A stretch of DNA of 64,000 bases from Ectobius pallidus (lineage: Eukaryota; Arthropoda; Insecta; Blattodea; Ectobiidae), in NCBI GenBank assembly GCA_964059195.1, contig CAXKWD010000002.1, positions 168,212,559 to 168,276,558 of the forward strand, in the 5' to 3' direction. Each line of letters opens with the position of its first letter. The stretch's first letter is position 1. The translations under genes and the position numbers were made by a program. Under the pieces are notes generated by a model. It did no database searches, was not told the DNA's origin, and saw only the letters and a list, made by a program, of their open reading frames with translations. Shown here piece by piece: positions 45,631-56,599 of the stretch.

Positions 45631-47206
45631 TGTAGGGTTTAAGGCCTCTAGTAAGATGGACCGTATGAGAAGGAAAGGGGAAAAGGATAAACAAATGAAT
45701 TTGGACCCTACATCGAAAACAAAAAAAAATAAGAAGTTCACAAAACTTGGAGTTAGTAATTATTTATTAAGTTAAATACTGGAGGTTGCTATTTGTTAGT
45801 AAAGTGAGCGGAGAAAGCACTGATCACTGTTAAAATCACTGATTACATAATATAAAATTAAAACCAAGTAAAATTGAAGAGATTTAACACTGTTTGAAAT
45901 GCGGTCTTGACTCGAATGCTTGATGGATTTAGATCTTCTTGAGTATTGTTCTCTTGAAGTTGACTTGAGGTTGATGCGATGACTGACACAATCTTGATGT
46001 TAGTCACGTTGGCATGTGCAATGAATAATAATTTCCATCACCAAGATTTGGTGAAATAAATTTCCAGTGTTGTACAACCTTGCCAAGAAGAATAATGAAA
46101 TACAGTAGTTACATGTTGTACAGTGTTATATTGTGAAGCACTTGGAGGTTATGAGCGATGCACTACATATTGTGTTGTATGAAGGCGAAGCGTAGTAGAA
46201 CACACTACATTATAGCAGTAATATTATATATATAGGCGAAGCGCAGTATATGAAATTTATTAATAGAAACTAATATTCATGTTGTAAGTGGCCACATCGC
46301 CACATTGACGATGCATGGTAGCTGAGACTAGCTGGTAACCATGTCTTTGTTTGGTCGAAAATCAGCGACAAACTGGCGTGCAGTTCTTCAGAAGGTTACT
46401 GGCGAAAAAGCGGGCGTGAATCGCCCCGAGGGATTTTTATACGCATTGATTGCGCAATTAGTATAACATAAACAAATTATGTCATATTAATTCTGATTCG
46501 ACGAGATTTGCCGCTCTGAGTTAGGTTTCACCAATAAGGTTAATTCATTACGTCATTATCAGAATTACCATAAAATTCATTAGTTGAAGTCCCTAATTAA
46601 AGACAAAGACTTGTCCCTTAATTGTTTAGTCAAACAGTCTATGTACTGAAATTATGTATGAATAAGTGAGGTTAAGGACGAGTGTTGTAGTAAGATCCGT
46701 GTTTGCGTTTTCCAATGAGTGAATTTAGAAATATTTGACAAGCTTCATGCTGAAACGTCATTACGGAAAACTATTGATTTAACGTATGGAAAATGTTGCA
46801 TTCATGTACTGCGCGAATTTGCAGCATGTACTTTATGAATCCATATGAAATTTCTAAATTCCGATCATACAATGTATCGAACTTCATAATTCGCTAGATT
46901 TCAAGCACTGAGCTAGTTTCAGCTTAATTTGTGTTAAGTTTGTGATGCTGAATCGATCACAGCGCCTCTAGTGAGCATTTGATGAACGATGCTTGTAAAC
47001 ATAGATGGCCGCTCTCTTAAGCATGAAAGTATTCAATGTTACACGAAATAATTCCTTATACTCACTAAGGCAAACAAGATTACATGAAAATTTATTAATT
47101 ACGTTAGCACAGGTAATGGCAAATGTGAATTATATTAAATAGAAAATATCTGCATTACCTTGAAATCTTAACCTTAAATTCTTGGCTATATGCTTATGTT
47201 TCAACA
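45631..47206 (-). repeat. BEL/Pao 5' LTR (1,576 bp)
   Basis: Same length and ends as the 3' LTR. As the element reads on the minus strand, this LTR supplies the promoter. It is followed by TCAACA|AAGGG at its outer edge. Confidence 0.95.
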
Positions 47207-47211
47207 AAGGG

Positions 47212-47821
47212 TAAAATTCAATAAGGGTTTATAATAATTTTGCCAAATGTTTGCAGCGATTTATCTAAGGCCATCTATCTTTAATAAGGAGTTAAAATGT
47301 ATTATAATATTATTTTCATATCAAATAATTTATCGAAGAGCCACTTTTATAAGTTTTTAACAAAATTCACTCAAATTTCTTTTAACTATTATAAAATAAA
47401 AAGGCAAATTCAATAAGAGCCCAACAATAATATTATCAAAATGTTCAATAATCTTTACAAGTGACTTTTTTTATTAACCAACTTTAACCAGCTTTTTCAT
47501 TAATTGTTGTCCAATAGCGAAGTCAAGTTCATTAGAAGCTTAATAACTATGTAAAGAAATATGCACTAATTTATTAGAAATATTTGCAATAAAGTCATTA
47601 TGTTATGCTCCACGCTAAACTGAAATTTTGACCTTAAATTTAACACTAAACTATGATTTGAAATTTAACACTGAACTATGATTTGAAACTTAACACTTGC
47701 TGTTGAATTTAAACACACATATACCGTAAAAACGAAAGATGAATTGAGCAATGTATTTTTGCTGATATCTGGAGCAATTGTTGCAACGATGGTCACAGCC
47801 AGCAAGCTTTAATAGATATAG
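47212..47821. other. AT-rich flank of the BEL/Pao insertion
   Basis: Low-complexity AT-rich DNA resembling 37240-37490 on the other side (AAAATTCACT.A.TTTCTTTTAA.TATT blocks), that is, host sequence that probably contains older repeats. A short GAACTATGATTTGAAA(T/C)TTAACACT repeat is found at 47645-47700. Confidence 0.4.
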
Positions 47822-47837
47822 ATTTCTGATCAATAAG

Positions 47838-48001
47838 TCCGCCGCCGTGGGTGAGTTGGTAGCACGCCTGCCTTCCACTCCGGCGGCCCGGGTTCGATTC
47901 CCGGCCGGGTCGGGGATTTTTCAGTAGTGAAAGATCCCCTCCCTGGGTGTTAGGTTAAGTCTTAGGTTAAGATAATGCACATTGTGCGCGATCCTAAAAT
48001 T
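47838..48001 (+). repeat. tRNA-derived SINE (164 bp) with 16-bp TSD
   Basis: A perfect duplication, ATTTCTGATCAATAAG, at 47822-47837 and 48002-48017 bounds the insert. The head has a box A-like GTGGGTGAGTTGGTAGCACG and box B GGTTCGATTCC at 47891-47901, the internal Pol III promoter. The body ends GCACATTGTGCGCGATCC. The same family is at 53024-53184. Confidence 0.9.
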
Positions 48002-48017
48002 ATTTCTGATCAATAAG

Positions 48018-48564
48018 CAATTTACAGGAAATTGACTGTTCGCCTTTGGATGTAGTTAAATACTTAATAAGATTACCCAAGACTCATGAATCCAATAATC
48101 GCTTTTAGTAGAATATTTTATGCTCCAACCCTGCTTTAATTTAGAAAACCTGATTTATTCATACTAGTTTTGTACAATTATAGCACAAGGTTACCACTGA
48201 CCACAGTGTTGTGTTCTGTGGTTGTACTTTCATGTTTGAGATTGTGAATTTGTACAAAATTTATGTGGCTGGCACTTGTTCAAGGAATATTTTCAAATTG
48301 ATGATAGGCTGTTATTGTTGAAGGAGAGTAATATTCTTGCAACGTGAGTTTATCAAAGTGGTTAGTTAAAAGACCTGCTCCAGATGAAGAAAAAACGCTT
48401 TTGTAAGCAACAAGTAGAAGGCCGACTGTTTCGACTAGTTCCGCCTGGAACTTTGGCAAGAAGCTATTTGTCTGCTCAATACGAAACGTCAAGTAGGCAT
48501 ATGTGCCTGAAAATTTATCACAATAGAGTGAACAACTCTATAATAATTTATTTTTAAATTAATA
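48018..48564. other. Non-coding stretch between SINE and RT element
   Basis: A minus-strand 70-codon frame (48280-48492, beginning MTFRIEQTNSFLPKFQ) is present but has no recognisable motif and is not called as a gene. Confidence 0.4.
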
Positions 48565-50005
48565 CTAATAATAATAATAATAATAATAATAATTTTATTC
48601 GTCCATTGATCAATATACATGATATAAGACACGTCAAAACAAACAACACTGTAGAAACAGGTTAACACACAAATACATTCATACACATTACACACATTAC
48701 TTATGAACAGGTTAAGACTAAAATTCTTTTACATATGCATAAAACATTAAATGGCTAATAACTATTAAAACTTTATAGATATATCAAAGAAGAAGAGTAG
48801 AGTAGAACATATTTTAAAGTATGAGTCGACTCTAAGTAAAATGGGGAGTGAACAAGAAGTCATTAATTTCAAGAAACTTAAATTTCATGAGATGTGATTT
48901 TAATTTCTTTTTGAAAAGGTTACTGTCTAGATTTTGTAGTTGAGTTGGTAGCTTATTGTATAAACGGATGCCCAAATGTGAGATGCTTTGTAGGCTTTTG
49001 GTGATTCTGTGACAATTAATATGGAGATTAGAGGATGATCTAGTAAGATGATTGTGGAATTCGTTGTTTTTTTTAAAGCAAATTTTATTTCTATGGATGA
49101 AATTTAGTGTCTCAAAGATAAAGATGGAGGGTACTGGTAGAACCTGAATGTCTTCAAAAATACGTTTGCTGGGTGTTCTAATCGGAACATGTAATATAAT
49201 TTTCAATATTCTTTTCTGGATTTTAAAAATCTTAGCTGCTTTTGGGGAGGATCCCCAGAATGGAATGCCATAGGAGATTAAGGACTCTATACAATTAAAG
49301 TAGATGATCCTAAGAGTCTGTATGGAGCATACATTGCTAAGTACACGAATAGTAAAACATAGTTTATTAAGTCTCCCGGTAAGATCAGAAATATGAGCTT
49401 CCCAAGACAGTTGAGAATCTATCCAGAGACCAAGAAATTTAGATTCATTTTTTTTTGAAAGAATAGTGTGGTTGAAACTTAAATTAAAATTAAATTGCTT
49501 TGCCTGATGGTGTAGAAAATGAATATAAACTGTTTTGTCGACATTAAGTAGTAGTTTGTTTGCAGTTAACCAGTTGTTTAGGTTCTCAATTGCTTCATTT
49601 ACTTGAATTTGAAGGGAAGGTGGATCGAAAGATCTAAAGATAAGATTTGTATCATCGGCGAAGATAATTGTTTGGGCATGGGGTATACAAGTTGGAAGAT
49701 CATTTATATAGATTAAGAATAAAACTGGACCAAGAATAGAGCCTTGTGGGACACCACGAAGAATATATTTTTTAGAAGATTGAACTGAGTCGATTTCTAC
49801 GATTTGCTGTCTATTTTTTAGATATGATTCAAATAAAGAGTAGGCAATTCCTCTAATTCCCAAGTTGCACAGTTTTAATAGGAGGATTTCATGGTCAACT
49901 AGATCAAAAGCTTTGGAGAGATCAAGAAATAAACCTAGTGAATGCTGATTATTGTCCTTAGCCTCCAAGACTAATGGTTTTACCTGTGACTTCTTTTTTT
50001 ATGTG
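48565..50005 (-). mobile_element. 5'-truncated jockey/CR1-like non-LTR retrotransposon with (ATT)n tail
   Basis: On the minus strand the 3' end is an (ATT)n microsatellite at 48566-48600, after about 230 nt of 3' UTR. The coding frame fades out near 50005, giving an RT-only remnant. No TSD could be set with confidence, so both outer edges are approximate. Confidence 0.75.
48832..49968 (-). pseudogene. Reverse transcriptase, jockey/CR1-like, N-truncated
   Basis: 378 codons without a stop. Motif A LGLFLDLSKAFDLVDHEIL, motif B GVPQGSILGPVLFLIYINDL, motif C IIFADDTNLIF and the thumb FLGLWIDSQLSWEAHI are all present, with a typical C-terminal (IQKRILKIILHVPIRTPS, LYNKLPTQLQNLDS). The endonuclease and finger regions are missing. 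The frame may extend a few codons left of the first Met. No RNase H. Confidence 0.85.
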
Positions 50006-50589
50006 TAGGTCTAACCGACAAAATTGCATATATTCAATACAACACTTGTTACTAGGGCCCTGTTTCTTAGGTTTTGTTCCTTTCCAGCTAACTGTGATAG
50101 TTTAGTTTAATTATCCATTTCACTGTCATGAGTTACGATAAATTAATATTACGTTGAAATGTTTAGAAATGGAAATATATTTTATATATGATATATTTTA
50201 TAAGACCTTTAGGCAGTACCAACTGCAGTCGGTTACATTATAGCTATTTACACAAATACATATCTTCAACAACCTAAGCTATGATTATTTACAATCTTAC
50301 AAACTTAATTACATTAGTCAAAATTATTATTCTAAGTTATATTATGCCATAACCTAAGAGACACTAAATGAACAAAATATGCTTACAGATTACACATGTA
50401 ATTAGTTCCATTAAGTTGCTCTATTCTATTTGTATATCTGATTCTAAGCATTCTTGAACATTATGAAGTGAAACTTCTTAGGCGCGCTAGGAGTAATCGA
50501 GAGCTAACCCAAAGTTGCGTTACGTCAATTAAGCCTTTAATCGGTCTTAACAAAAATGTAAATATAAAGATAGTAGTGTGGTTTTATAC

Positions 50590-50720
50590 ATAGCGCCACC
50601 ATGGTGGCGCGGGTCTAAGTCCATACCGCAACGTGTGGCGCGAGTCAAAGTCTTTTGCTGACGTCATCCAATCTGGTGGCGCGCTAGACCACGTGACCAG
50701 AAGTAGGTTTCATATTTCAT
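50590..50720. repeat. GC-rich cluster of GTGGCGCG motifs
   Basis: GGTGGCGCGGGTC, GTGGCGCGAGTC and GGTGGCGCGCTAGA occur at about 37-bp intervals (50600, 50634, 50671), in AT-rich surroundings. A related cluster is at 54690-54765. Role unknown. Confidence 0.5.
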
Positions 50721-51179
50721 TGCGGTTTCTCACGAAGCATAAATGCATCGTCATCAATATTTTAAGACTTCAAGTATTTTTATAATTATATTTTGTTATA
50801 GATTTTTTCCCAGTAAGATGATAATTTTTCTAAAACCTAGCCCCGGGTTTGACTCGGGTTGGCTGGTTAGCGTATAATATAATTTTCACTTTGGTCCTAT
50901 GGTAAAGGCGGCCGGTGCCTAAGGCAACTTCATTCTGTTTAATTTTCCAATCGTTATGCCTTGTGAAACGAATTATTCCACCCTTTCGATTTATTTATAA
51001 AACAATAGTTAATTAATATTTATTCAAGTTATCTAAATTATTATTATTATTTTCCGTATCAAAATTCTCGTTCCGATTATTATTATTATTTTTTAATTCC
51101 AAATTTGAAATATTAACTGTAAACAAAACGTACATATTCAAAATACAACGTACCAAATTCGTAATTCCAAACCGCGAAT

Positions 51180-51690
51180 TGGTTTAGCCAATAAAAAGGC
51201 ATTACGTAAGGGAGAGTGTAGCCAATCAGAGCAAAGCATTCTACAGCGCGAAACAGAGCGTTAGTAGGAGCTCACTCCATTACTATTCGTCTAACAGCAC
51301 AGACCGTCGTGTCGTGCTCTCGCTTGGAAAAGTTCGCGGCAATTAAAACCTACGCTATGGCGATTTCCACAAGCCACATACGCAACGTATACAGGACATG
51401 TATAATCGTGTGAGTTACTTTCAATTTGTGATTAACAAGACTAAACTAAAATCACGTAAGTAATTATATGTGAAACTCAAGTGGTGACGACGTACACACA
51501 ACATGAACTACAAGCTACCAGTTTATAAATAAATTCCGTTAGATAAAGAAATATAGTGTAGTTATTATTTCAAAGGTAGTAACTAGCTATAAGATAGTAC
51601 CCTGAGATGATTCGTGCACCTATCACTGAGTACAGCAGCCGTGGAGTTGAGGCGCGTAAAACAGAATGGATTCCGACTGGGAATTGAAGT
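51180..51690 (+). promoter_or_regulatory. Possible host promoter with two short candidate exons
   Basis: Two CCAAT boxes (TAGCCAATAAAA at 51186, GCCAATCAGAGC at 51221), then sequence richer in CpG than its surroundings, a possible splice donor GTGAGT at 51410, and a second candidate exon with ATGGATTCCGACTGGGAA (51666) ending at GTAAGT (51689). A gene start reading right would fit, but no downstream exon is recognised within the window. This is speculative. Confidence 0.25.
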
Positions 51691-52292
51691 AAGTACTTTT
51701 ACCGAAGAAATCCTTCACCCCAAACTACTCACCCCGAGTCCACCTCACTTGTATGTGTTATAACAGTGATCTCATTCCTTATGCTTTAATTATTAAAACC
51801 CAGTCATATGTGTAATTTTTATTCGATGCGTATTACCTATAATAAAGTGACCAGACGTCCCGTTTTGACCGGGACAGTCCCGTTTTTCAACCTGGTGTCC
51901 CAGTGTCCCGAAAGGTTTTTGTTGGGACGCCCATTTGTCCCGTTTTCGTAGAATAGGAAATTTATTTCGTATTTCGGTTGATTAAGATGTTTAAATCTGT
52001 TCAGGTCAGGATAATTACTTTATGTTCATCCTTCTTAACCTAAGAAAGATTGTTACTGATGCGCATCGTCATCGTCATCGTTCGTTATGAGCAACAGCCA
52101 TGGAAACAGTCATAACTCATAACATGGAAAGAAGTTGAAATGTGATACCTTTGATTAGTCGTGTTTCTGGTAAATCAAATATTGATGACAATGATATGTT
52201 TAATGAATGTTTGTGTTAAACAGTTTGCTACAGCAGATAAAATCAGTCAATGAAATAATGAAGGAAAAGAAGCCCATCTGAGATGGGTTGAA

Positions 52293-52565
52293 ATGTTTCA
52301 GCATATCTCCTCTAAAAGCTTGTCATTTAGCAATTTTTCTAAGATTGTAGAATTTGGATTTTCACTGCCAGGCACTAATGCACCCGTAGAAAGAATTTTT
52401 TCACACATGAATAAAATAAGGACATCAGAAAAAACACAAATGAAAGTTGAAACACTGAAAGCATTGTTGCTTATCAAAATTAATCTGAAATATAGTTGTC
52501 TTGATTTTTTCAATTATCTGAAGCAGATTGAGAATCTTCTGAAGAGAATTCATTCTTCAGACTAG
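52293..52565 (+). pseudogene. hAT transposase C-terminal dimerisation domain fragment
   Basis: 90-codon frame with FSLPGTNAPVERIFSHMNKI then RTSEKTQMKVETLKALLLIK, the conserved hAT C-terminal region. The upstream catalytic part is missing, so inactive. Confidence 0.8.
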
Positions 52566-53023
52566 TATGTCTAAACCAGAAGTTTCAATTAATGCACTTC
52601 CTGATAGAATTGTAAACTCTTCTTTTAAAATTTTAGGACAAAAATGAAAAATCTGCTTACTGTCAGTCCTTTGTATAATCTTGAAGTGTTTTTAATTTAG
52701 ACTTTTGCACTATTTGAGTTTTATTTATTGTAAATTAATCATATAAATCTATGACCCGGCCAATTGTAATATACTTAACGGCTCAATAAATATTAATTAT
52801 AAATTATCCTACAGTACTAAGAGCTGTGTAACATAGTTTTATCTATGATAATAACATATACTGAATCGACTAATAAATGAACAGGGTTATATTGTATTGT
52901 GTAATTCAACAAAATTATGTCTTAAATAGGTAAATAAATGGTTATATCTATTTTCCAATAATTTAAAATACTCGTAGAAATAAAAATAGGCCTATGCTAT
53001 TTTCCTGAATATAATTAAGGAAT

Positions 53024-53184
53024 CGCGCACAATGTGCATTATCGTAACCTACTGACAAACACCCAGTCCTGAAACCGGGAAAGGGATTTTTCACTACTGA
53101 AAAATCACCGACCCGGCCGGAAATCGAACCCGGGCCGCCGGAGAAGAAGACAGGCGCGCTACCGACTCACCCACGGCGACGGAC
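53024..53184 (-). repeat. tRNA-derived SINE, second copy, inside the hAT remnant
   Basis: On the minus strand it reads GTGGGTGAGTCGGTAGCGCG, then box B GGTTCGATTTCC, and ends GCACATTGTGCGCGATTCC, the same family as 47838-48001. CTATTTTCCTG(A/C)ATATAA on both sides (53007 and 53184) is the target duplication with one mismatch. Confidence 0.85.
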
Positions 53185-53321
53185 TATTTTCCTGCATATA
53201 AAGTACAGATGAACGATTAAGCCTTACGGTAAGAACTTTTTTCAGTCTTAAACATTCTAAAACTCAGTGTTGATAAGTGTCCCGGTTTCACCTTCAGAAA
53301 ATATGGTCACTTTACCTATAA

Positions 53322-54290
53322 CGATTTTTATATAATAAACCTATGTTTCATCTCTGATCGATCTCACATTACATGTTATACAACTTAATAAATACATCAT
53401 TATTCATAGGCGTTTTGTAAAGTCAGTATTACGTTTTATATACAAGTGTTTTCTCAACGCAGAACTGTGTCGCAACGCATGAAGATTTTGCTGTCATAAG
53501 CGGAAGTATGCTGACCTTCATATGCAGGACGGGTGAGATTTGCAAACGCATGAATTCTTTTTAATATCAGCCTCAACACCGCACAACATATGATATTATC
53601 TTGATCGGTGATTTAACTTTTAAATCCATCATTTATTAATACAATGTTATGCTTTACCTGCATCCATCTGATGCGATGTATATACGAATTGATCCTATTT
53701 TTGTGTATAATAATATTACATTATTTTGCCTTTCAATTTGTTTCATACCGATATATTTTCGAATTCTTCTCGCTGGTGAGGGGGAGAGTAAATGGAAGGG
53801 TAGTCTTCCATTACATTTCACAGTACCAAGAGCGCATGTGTAGTCAAACGTCTTCCTAGCTGGTCAGCTCTCTAAACCCCATATGTTTTTTTTTGCCAGT
53901 CTGAGAAGTGGTCATACAAAAATGGTTTTCAGCGCAAGGTTAAAAAGACTTTTAGCGAGAGATTTGAAATTATGTATAAAATACATTGTGGTGGATTTGT
54001 AATACATTCTTACGACCGAGTTCTGTTTTCTGTTACATTTCACAGTAGGTATCATATTACCAAAGTCATCATTTTGTTTTCCACGTTTTGTCACGTAACA
54101 GTTCATCCTCGCATATCATATTACTTCTTTGTTCATATGTGTTATACGAACTGAAACATCATGTCCTGTCAGCATTTTTTTTCAAATGCATATCAGATGT
54201 ATCCTCAAACAAAAGGGTAATTTTTCAATTTCTTTATTCATATGCCTTATATGTATAATTTATTATTCTTTACGTGTAATATTATGCTGA
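53322..54290. other. Non-coding, no recognised element
   Basis: Several 60-70-codon frames are present on both strands but lack motifs. TATTACATTTCACAGTA occurs twice (53808, 54032), hinting at an old duplication. Confidence 0.4.
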
Positions 54291-54390
54291 ACACATGTCC
54301 CCCATTCCTACCATCTGCCTATGGTTGATGATGCAGCGGTCGAGTGGTAGGCCAAGCCCCTTCAGGGATGTAGCGCCACAGAGTTTTAGA
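54291..54390 (-). repeat. SINE-like repeat ending TGGCGCTACATCCC (copy 2)
   Basis: Shares ACATGTCCCCCATTCCTACC and AGGGATGTAGCGCCA with 20875-20998 in the same order. Confidence 0.5.
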
Positions 54391-54654
54391 GTTTAGCTGT
54401 TTAAATATGTATTACCTATTTTTATGTACGCTGCTTTCATTCACTGTTCTGCGAACGCACTTGGTCAAAATGTATACTTTATACATATAATAATAATAAT
54501 AATAAAATCATGTATCAGTCCTGAAGGTTGCTACTATTACAAATAGTAGGAACTCAAAATAGCTGGAGGTTCGAGTTTTCAAAACTTACATTTTTATTCA
54601 ATATTTAGACTTTGAATTAAAATTATGTTTTTATTTTGCAAGATCAACATTAAT

Positions 54655-55600
54655 GTTTACTATGACCCCTTATGGTAAAGGGGTCCGCCGCAACCCGCAA
54701 CGGTGGCGCGGATCCAAACACCACCATGTCTTCCACTGATATCATTCAAGATGGAGGCGCGCTATCCACGAATCCACACGAGCCCACACGAGACCACATT
54801 TGGTTTATAAATGGTGGACCAAGCGCACTATTTAAAATTCAAAATTCAAAATGGTGAAATTGTGGAGGAAATTCAAGATGTCGGCTAGCGCAAGATTTTA
54901 TCATTTTTTAAATCCGATTTTGCATTGTACAAGACTTCCATTTATATTTTACATTTAGATTTTATGTTACATTTGTACATGTTTGCATCATCACCGTAAC
55001 AGGATATGTTCAAGGTCGCACGTCTCATACCACACCGGATGATATTACGCATCGTCACCAGTTTTTTTAACATACATCATTGCATTCTATGATTATTATC
55101 CTTCTCTTTCTCTTATTTTTTTTTGGAGGGGGAGCTTCTGACACGAGATTTGAAATTACGATCAAAAGACTTCTGGTGGGAGATTTGAAATTGTATGGTC
55201 AATGGTATGTTAATATTCTTACGAGAGAGTTCTATACATTTTAAAATTTATTCAGCGAGAGGTTTGAGGCCGGATGTACTTCTTATATTACCGATCACGT
55301 CTGTACACGTTCTAGCCGGAAGGTAACTAGGTCACACGTGTCAAATTATAGAATAAACATGTGCATGTCTCGTGAGCGAGGCTAACTCATAACGTTACTA
55401 TACATCTTCATCGTCATTGTTTAAGCTACCACTCAACTCAATGGTGGAGTAATTTTATCCCGTGGTGAGGCTAACTTCATAACGTCACTATTTTAGGGAT
55501 GAGGTCACGGCATGATGCAAGGGTCACATGATACAATATGAAGAACCAAGCGCGCGATTCAAATTTATAAACTCAAAATCAAGATGGTAACATTGCACAC
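54655..55600. repeat. Diverged repeat-rich stretch with GGCGCG motifs
   Basis: GGTGGCGCGGATCC at 54703 and GGAGGCGCGCTA near 54755 resemble 50590-50720. ACCAAGCGC-C-ATT-AAATT followed by A-TCA-(G)ATGG appears near 54810 and 55545. Unclassified, no coding signal. Confidence 0.4.
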
Positions 55601-55789
55601 AATCTTAAAAATGATATAAATTATTATAATTTCAAGGTGGTCTGTGTTAGGGCTTGTTCCGTGAATATGTCATCATCAGATCCAATTCCGTTTTAACTTT
55701 TGCTTCCGTCCATATATATTTTTCATTGTATAATCCACATGTTCTTCCACTTTGCTAATTACTCTTAAGTCCGCTGGATGAAGCTAGGT

Positions 55790-56203
55790 TTGTAGATCAA
55801 GTGGTTGGTTTAACATTTCTCCTTGTTGTACTGCTTTGTATAATATGACAGCTTCCTCTATCTTAATGATAATTGGACTTATTCCGGTTATCATGCACAA
55901 TGCTTCATTTAACGTGGTTCGGAAAGTTTTGGCAATTCGTATGTTCATAAGTCTTTACACCCTCTTGTACTTTGTCCGGTTGTACTGTCTTGTCGAAACA
56001 TTTATTCAAACTGGAGCACCATACCAATACTGATTGTCATCCATAAGTCCATTTGAAAATACGTGGTATAATATCCTGTGAAGTAGTAGTTTTTCGATAA
56101 CTTTTTCTGCGATATGTAGCGAGCTTATTGATCGAATTTTGAGACTTCGCTGTTGTTTTCTTTTCCTGGTTTTAACATTGGGATTATTTTTACTTTTTTC
56201 CAT
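55790..56203 (-). pseudogene. Internally deleted RT copy of the element II family
   Basis: Minus-strand reading gives an RT finger piece (KNNPNVKTRKRKQQRSLKIR-type, then EKVIEKLLLHRILYHV..NGLMDDNQY). It is joined directly to a thumb piece matching the YGAPVWEDAIKKRYNIIKLQ block at 27530-27450, about 370 nt further along the same family. The active-site region between them is missing. Confidence 0.6.
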
Positions 56204-56284
56204 AGCTTTAAGGACTTTTCCACTCGTTCACCATCCGTTGTACATCGTTGTTACAGATTTTGGTAAGATTTCAATAGTGTATAG

Positions 56285-56400
56285 CAGTGTTTTTCAACCT
56301 GTGGGTCGCGACCCCCTGGGGGGTCGCGGAGCCTCTGTAGGGGGGTCGCGAGAGGTCGAGAAAACTTCAGTTTTTGTATACAACATATAATTTGTGAGAC
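56285..56400. mobile_element. Terminus of a hAT-like non-autonomous element (one end only)
   Basis: CAGTGTTTTTCAACCTGTGG then GTCGCGACCCCC and an internal GGGGGTCGCG stem resemble ends of hAT MITEs. No matching right end found within 2 kb. Confidence 0.35.
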
Positions 56401-56599
56401 TTAAATAAAAAGTCGATAAGAGTTAAAATTATTATATTTAACAAAATTTCCATATAATCAATCATACAAGTCAGAAAAATGCTAGTTTAAAACATGTTAT
56501 TACAAAAAAAATATATTAAAAATGTGTTTAAATAGAAAATGATTACATCTGTGCTTGCTTACTGAGCCGATATGTGTAGCCGCCTCAATTAATTTATGT

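Larger units (their letters stand above)
37500..47206 (-). mobile_element. Complete BEL/Pao LTR retrotransposon (9,707 bp)
   Basis: Two LTRs of equal length flank one long gag-pol frame on the minus strand. A 5-bp TSD, AAGGG, lies at 37495-37499 and 47207-47211. Order along the element: 5' LTR (47206-45631), leader, polyprotein, about 520 nt of 3' non-coding sequence, 3' LTR. All the enzymes needed for copying and integration are present in frame, and the LTRs differ by only one base that I noticed, so the insertion is young and may still be active. No envelope frame is present. Confidence 0.95.
51843..53313. mobile_element. hAT-family DNA transposon remnant (1,471 bp) with nested SINE
   Basis: Ends TAAAGTGACCAGACG and, inverted, AAAGTGACCATA. 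An 8-bp duplication, ACCTATAA, at 51835-51842 and 53314-53321 is the hAT length; the exact edge is ambiguous by one base. The ends also carry GTCCCGTTTT/GTGTCCCGG blocks. Confidence 0.75.

Noticed and set aside
47838..47910. A functional tRNA gene at the SINE head
   Set aside because: Box B is perfect, but the sequence runs on into a SINE body bounded by a 16-bp target duplication.
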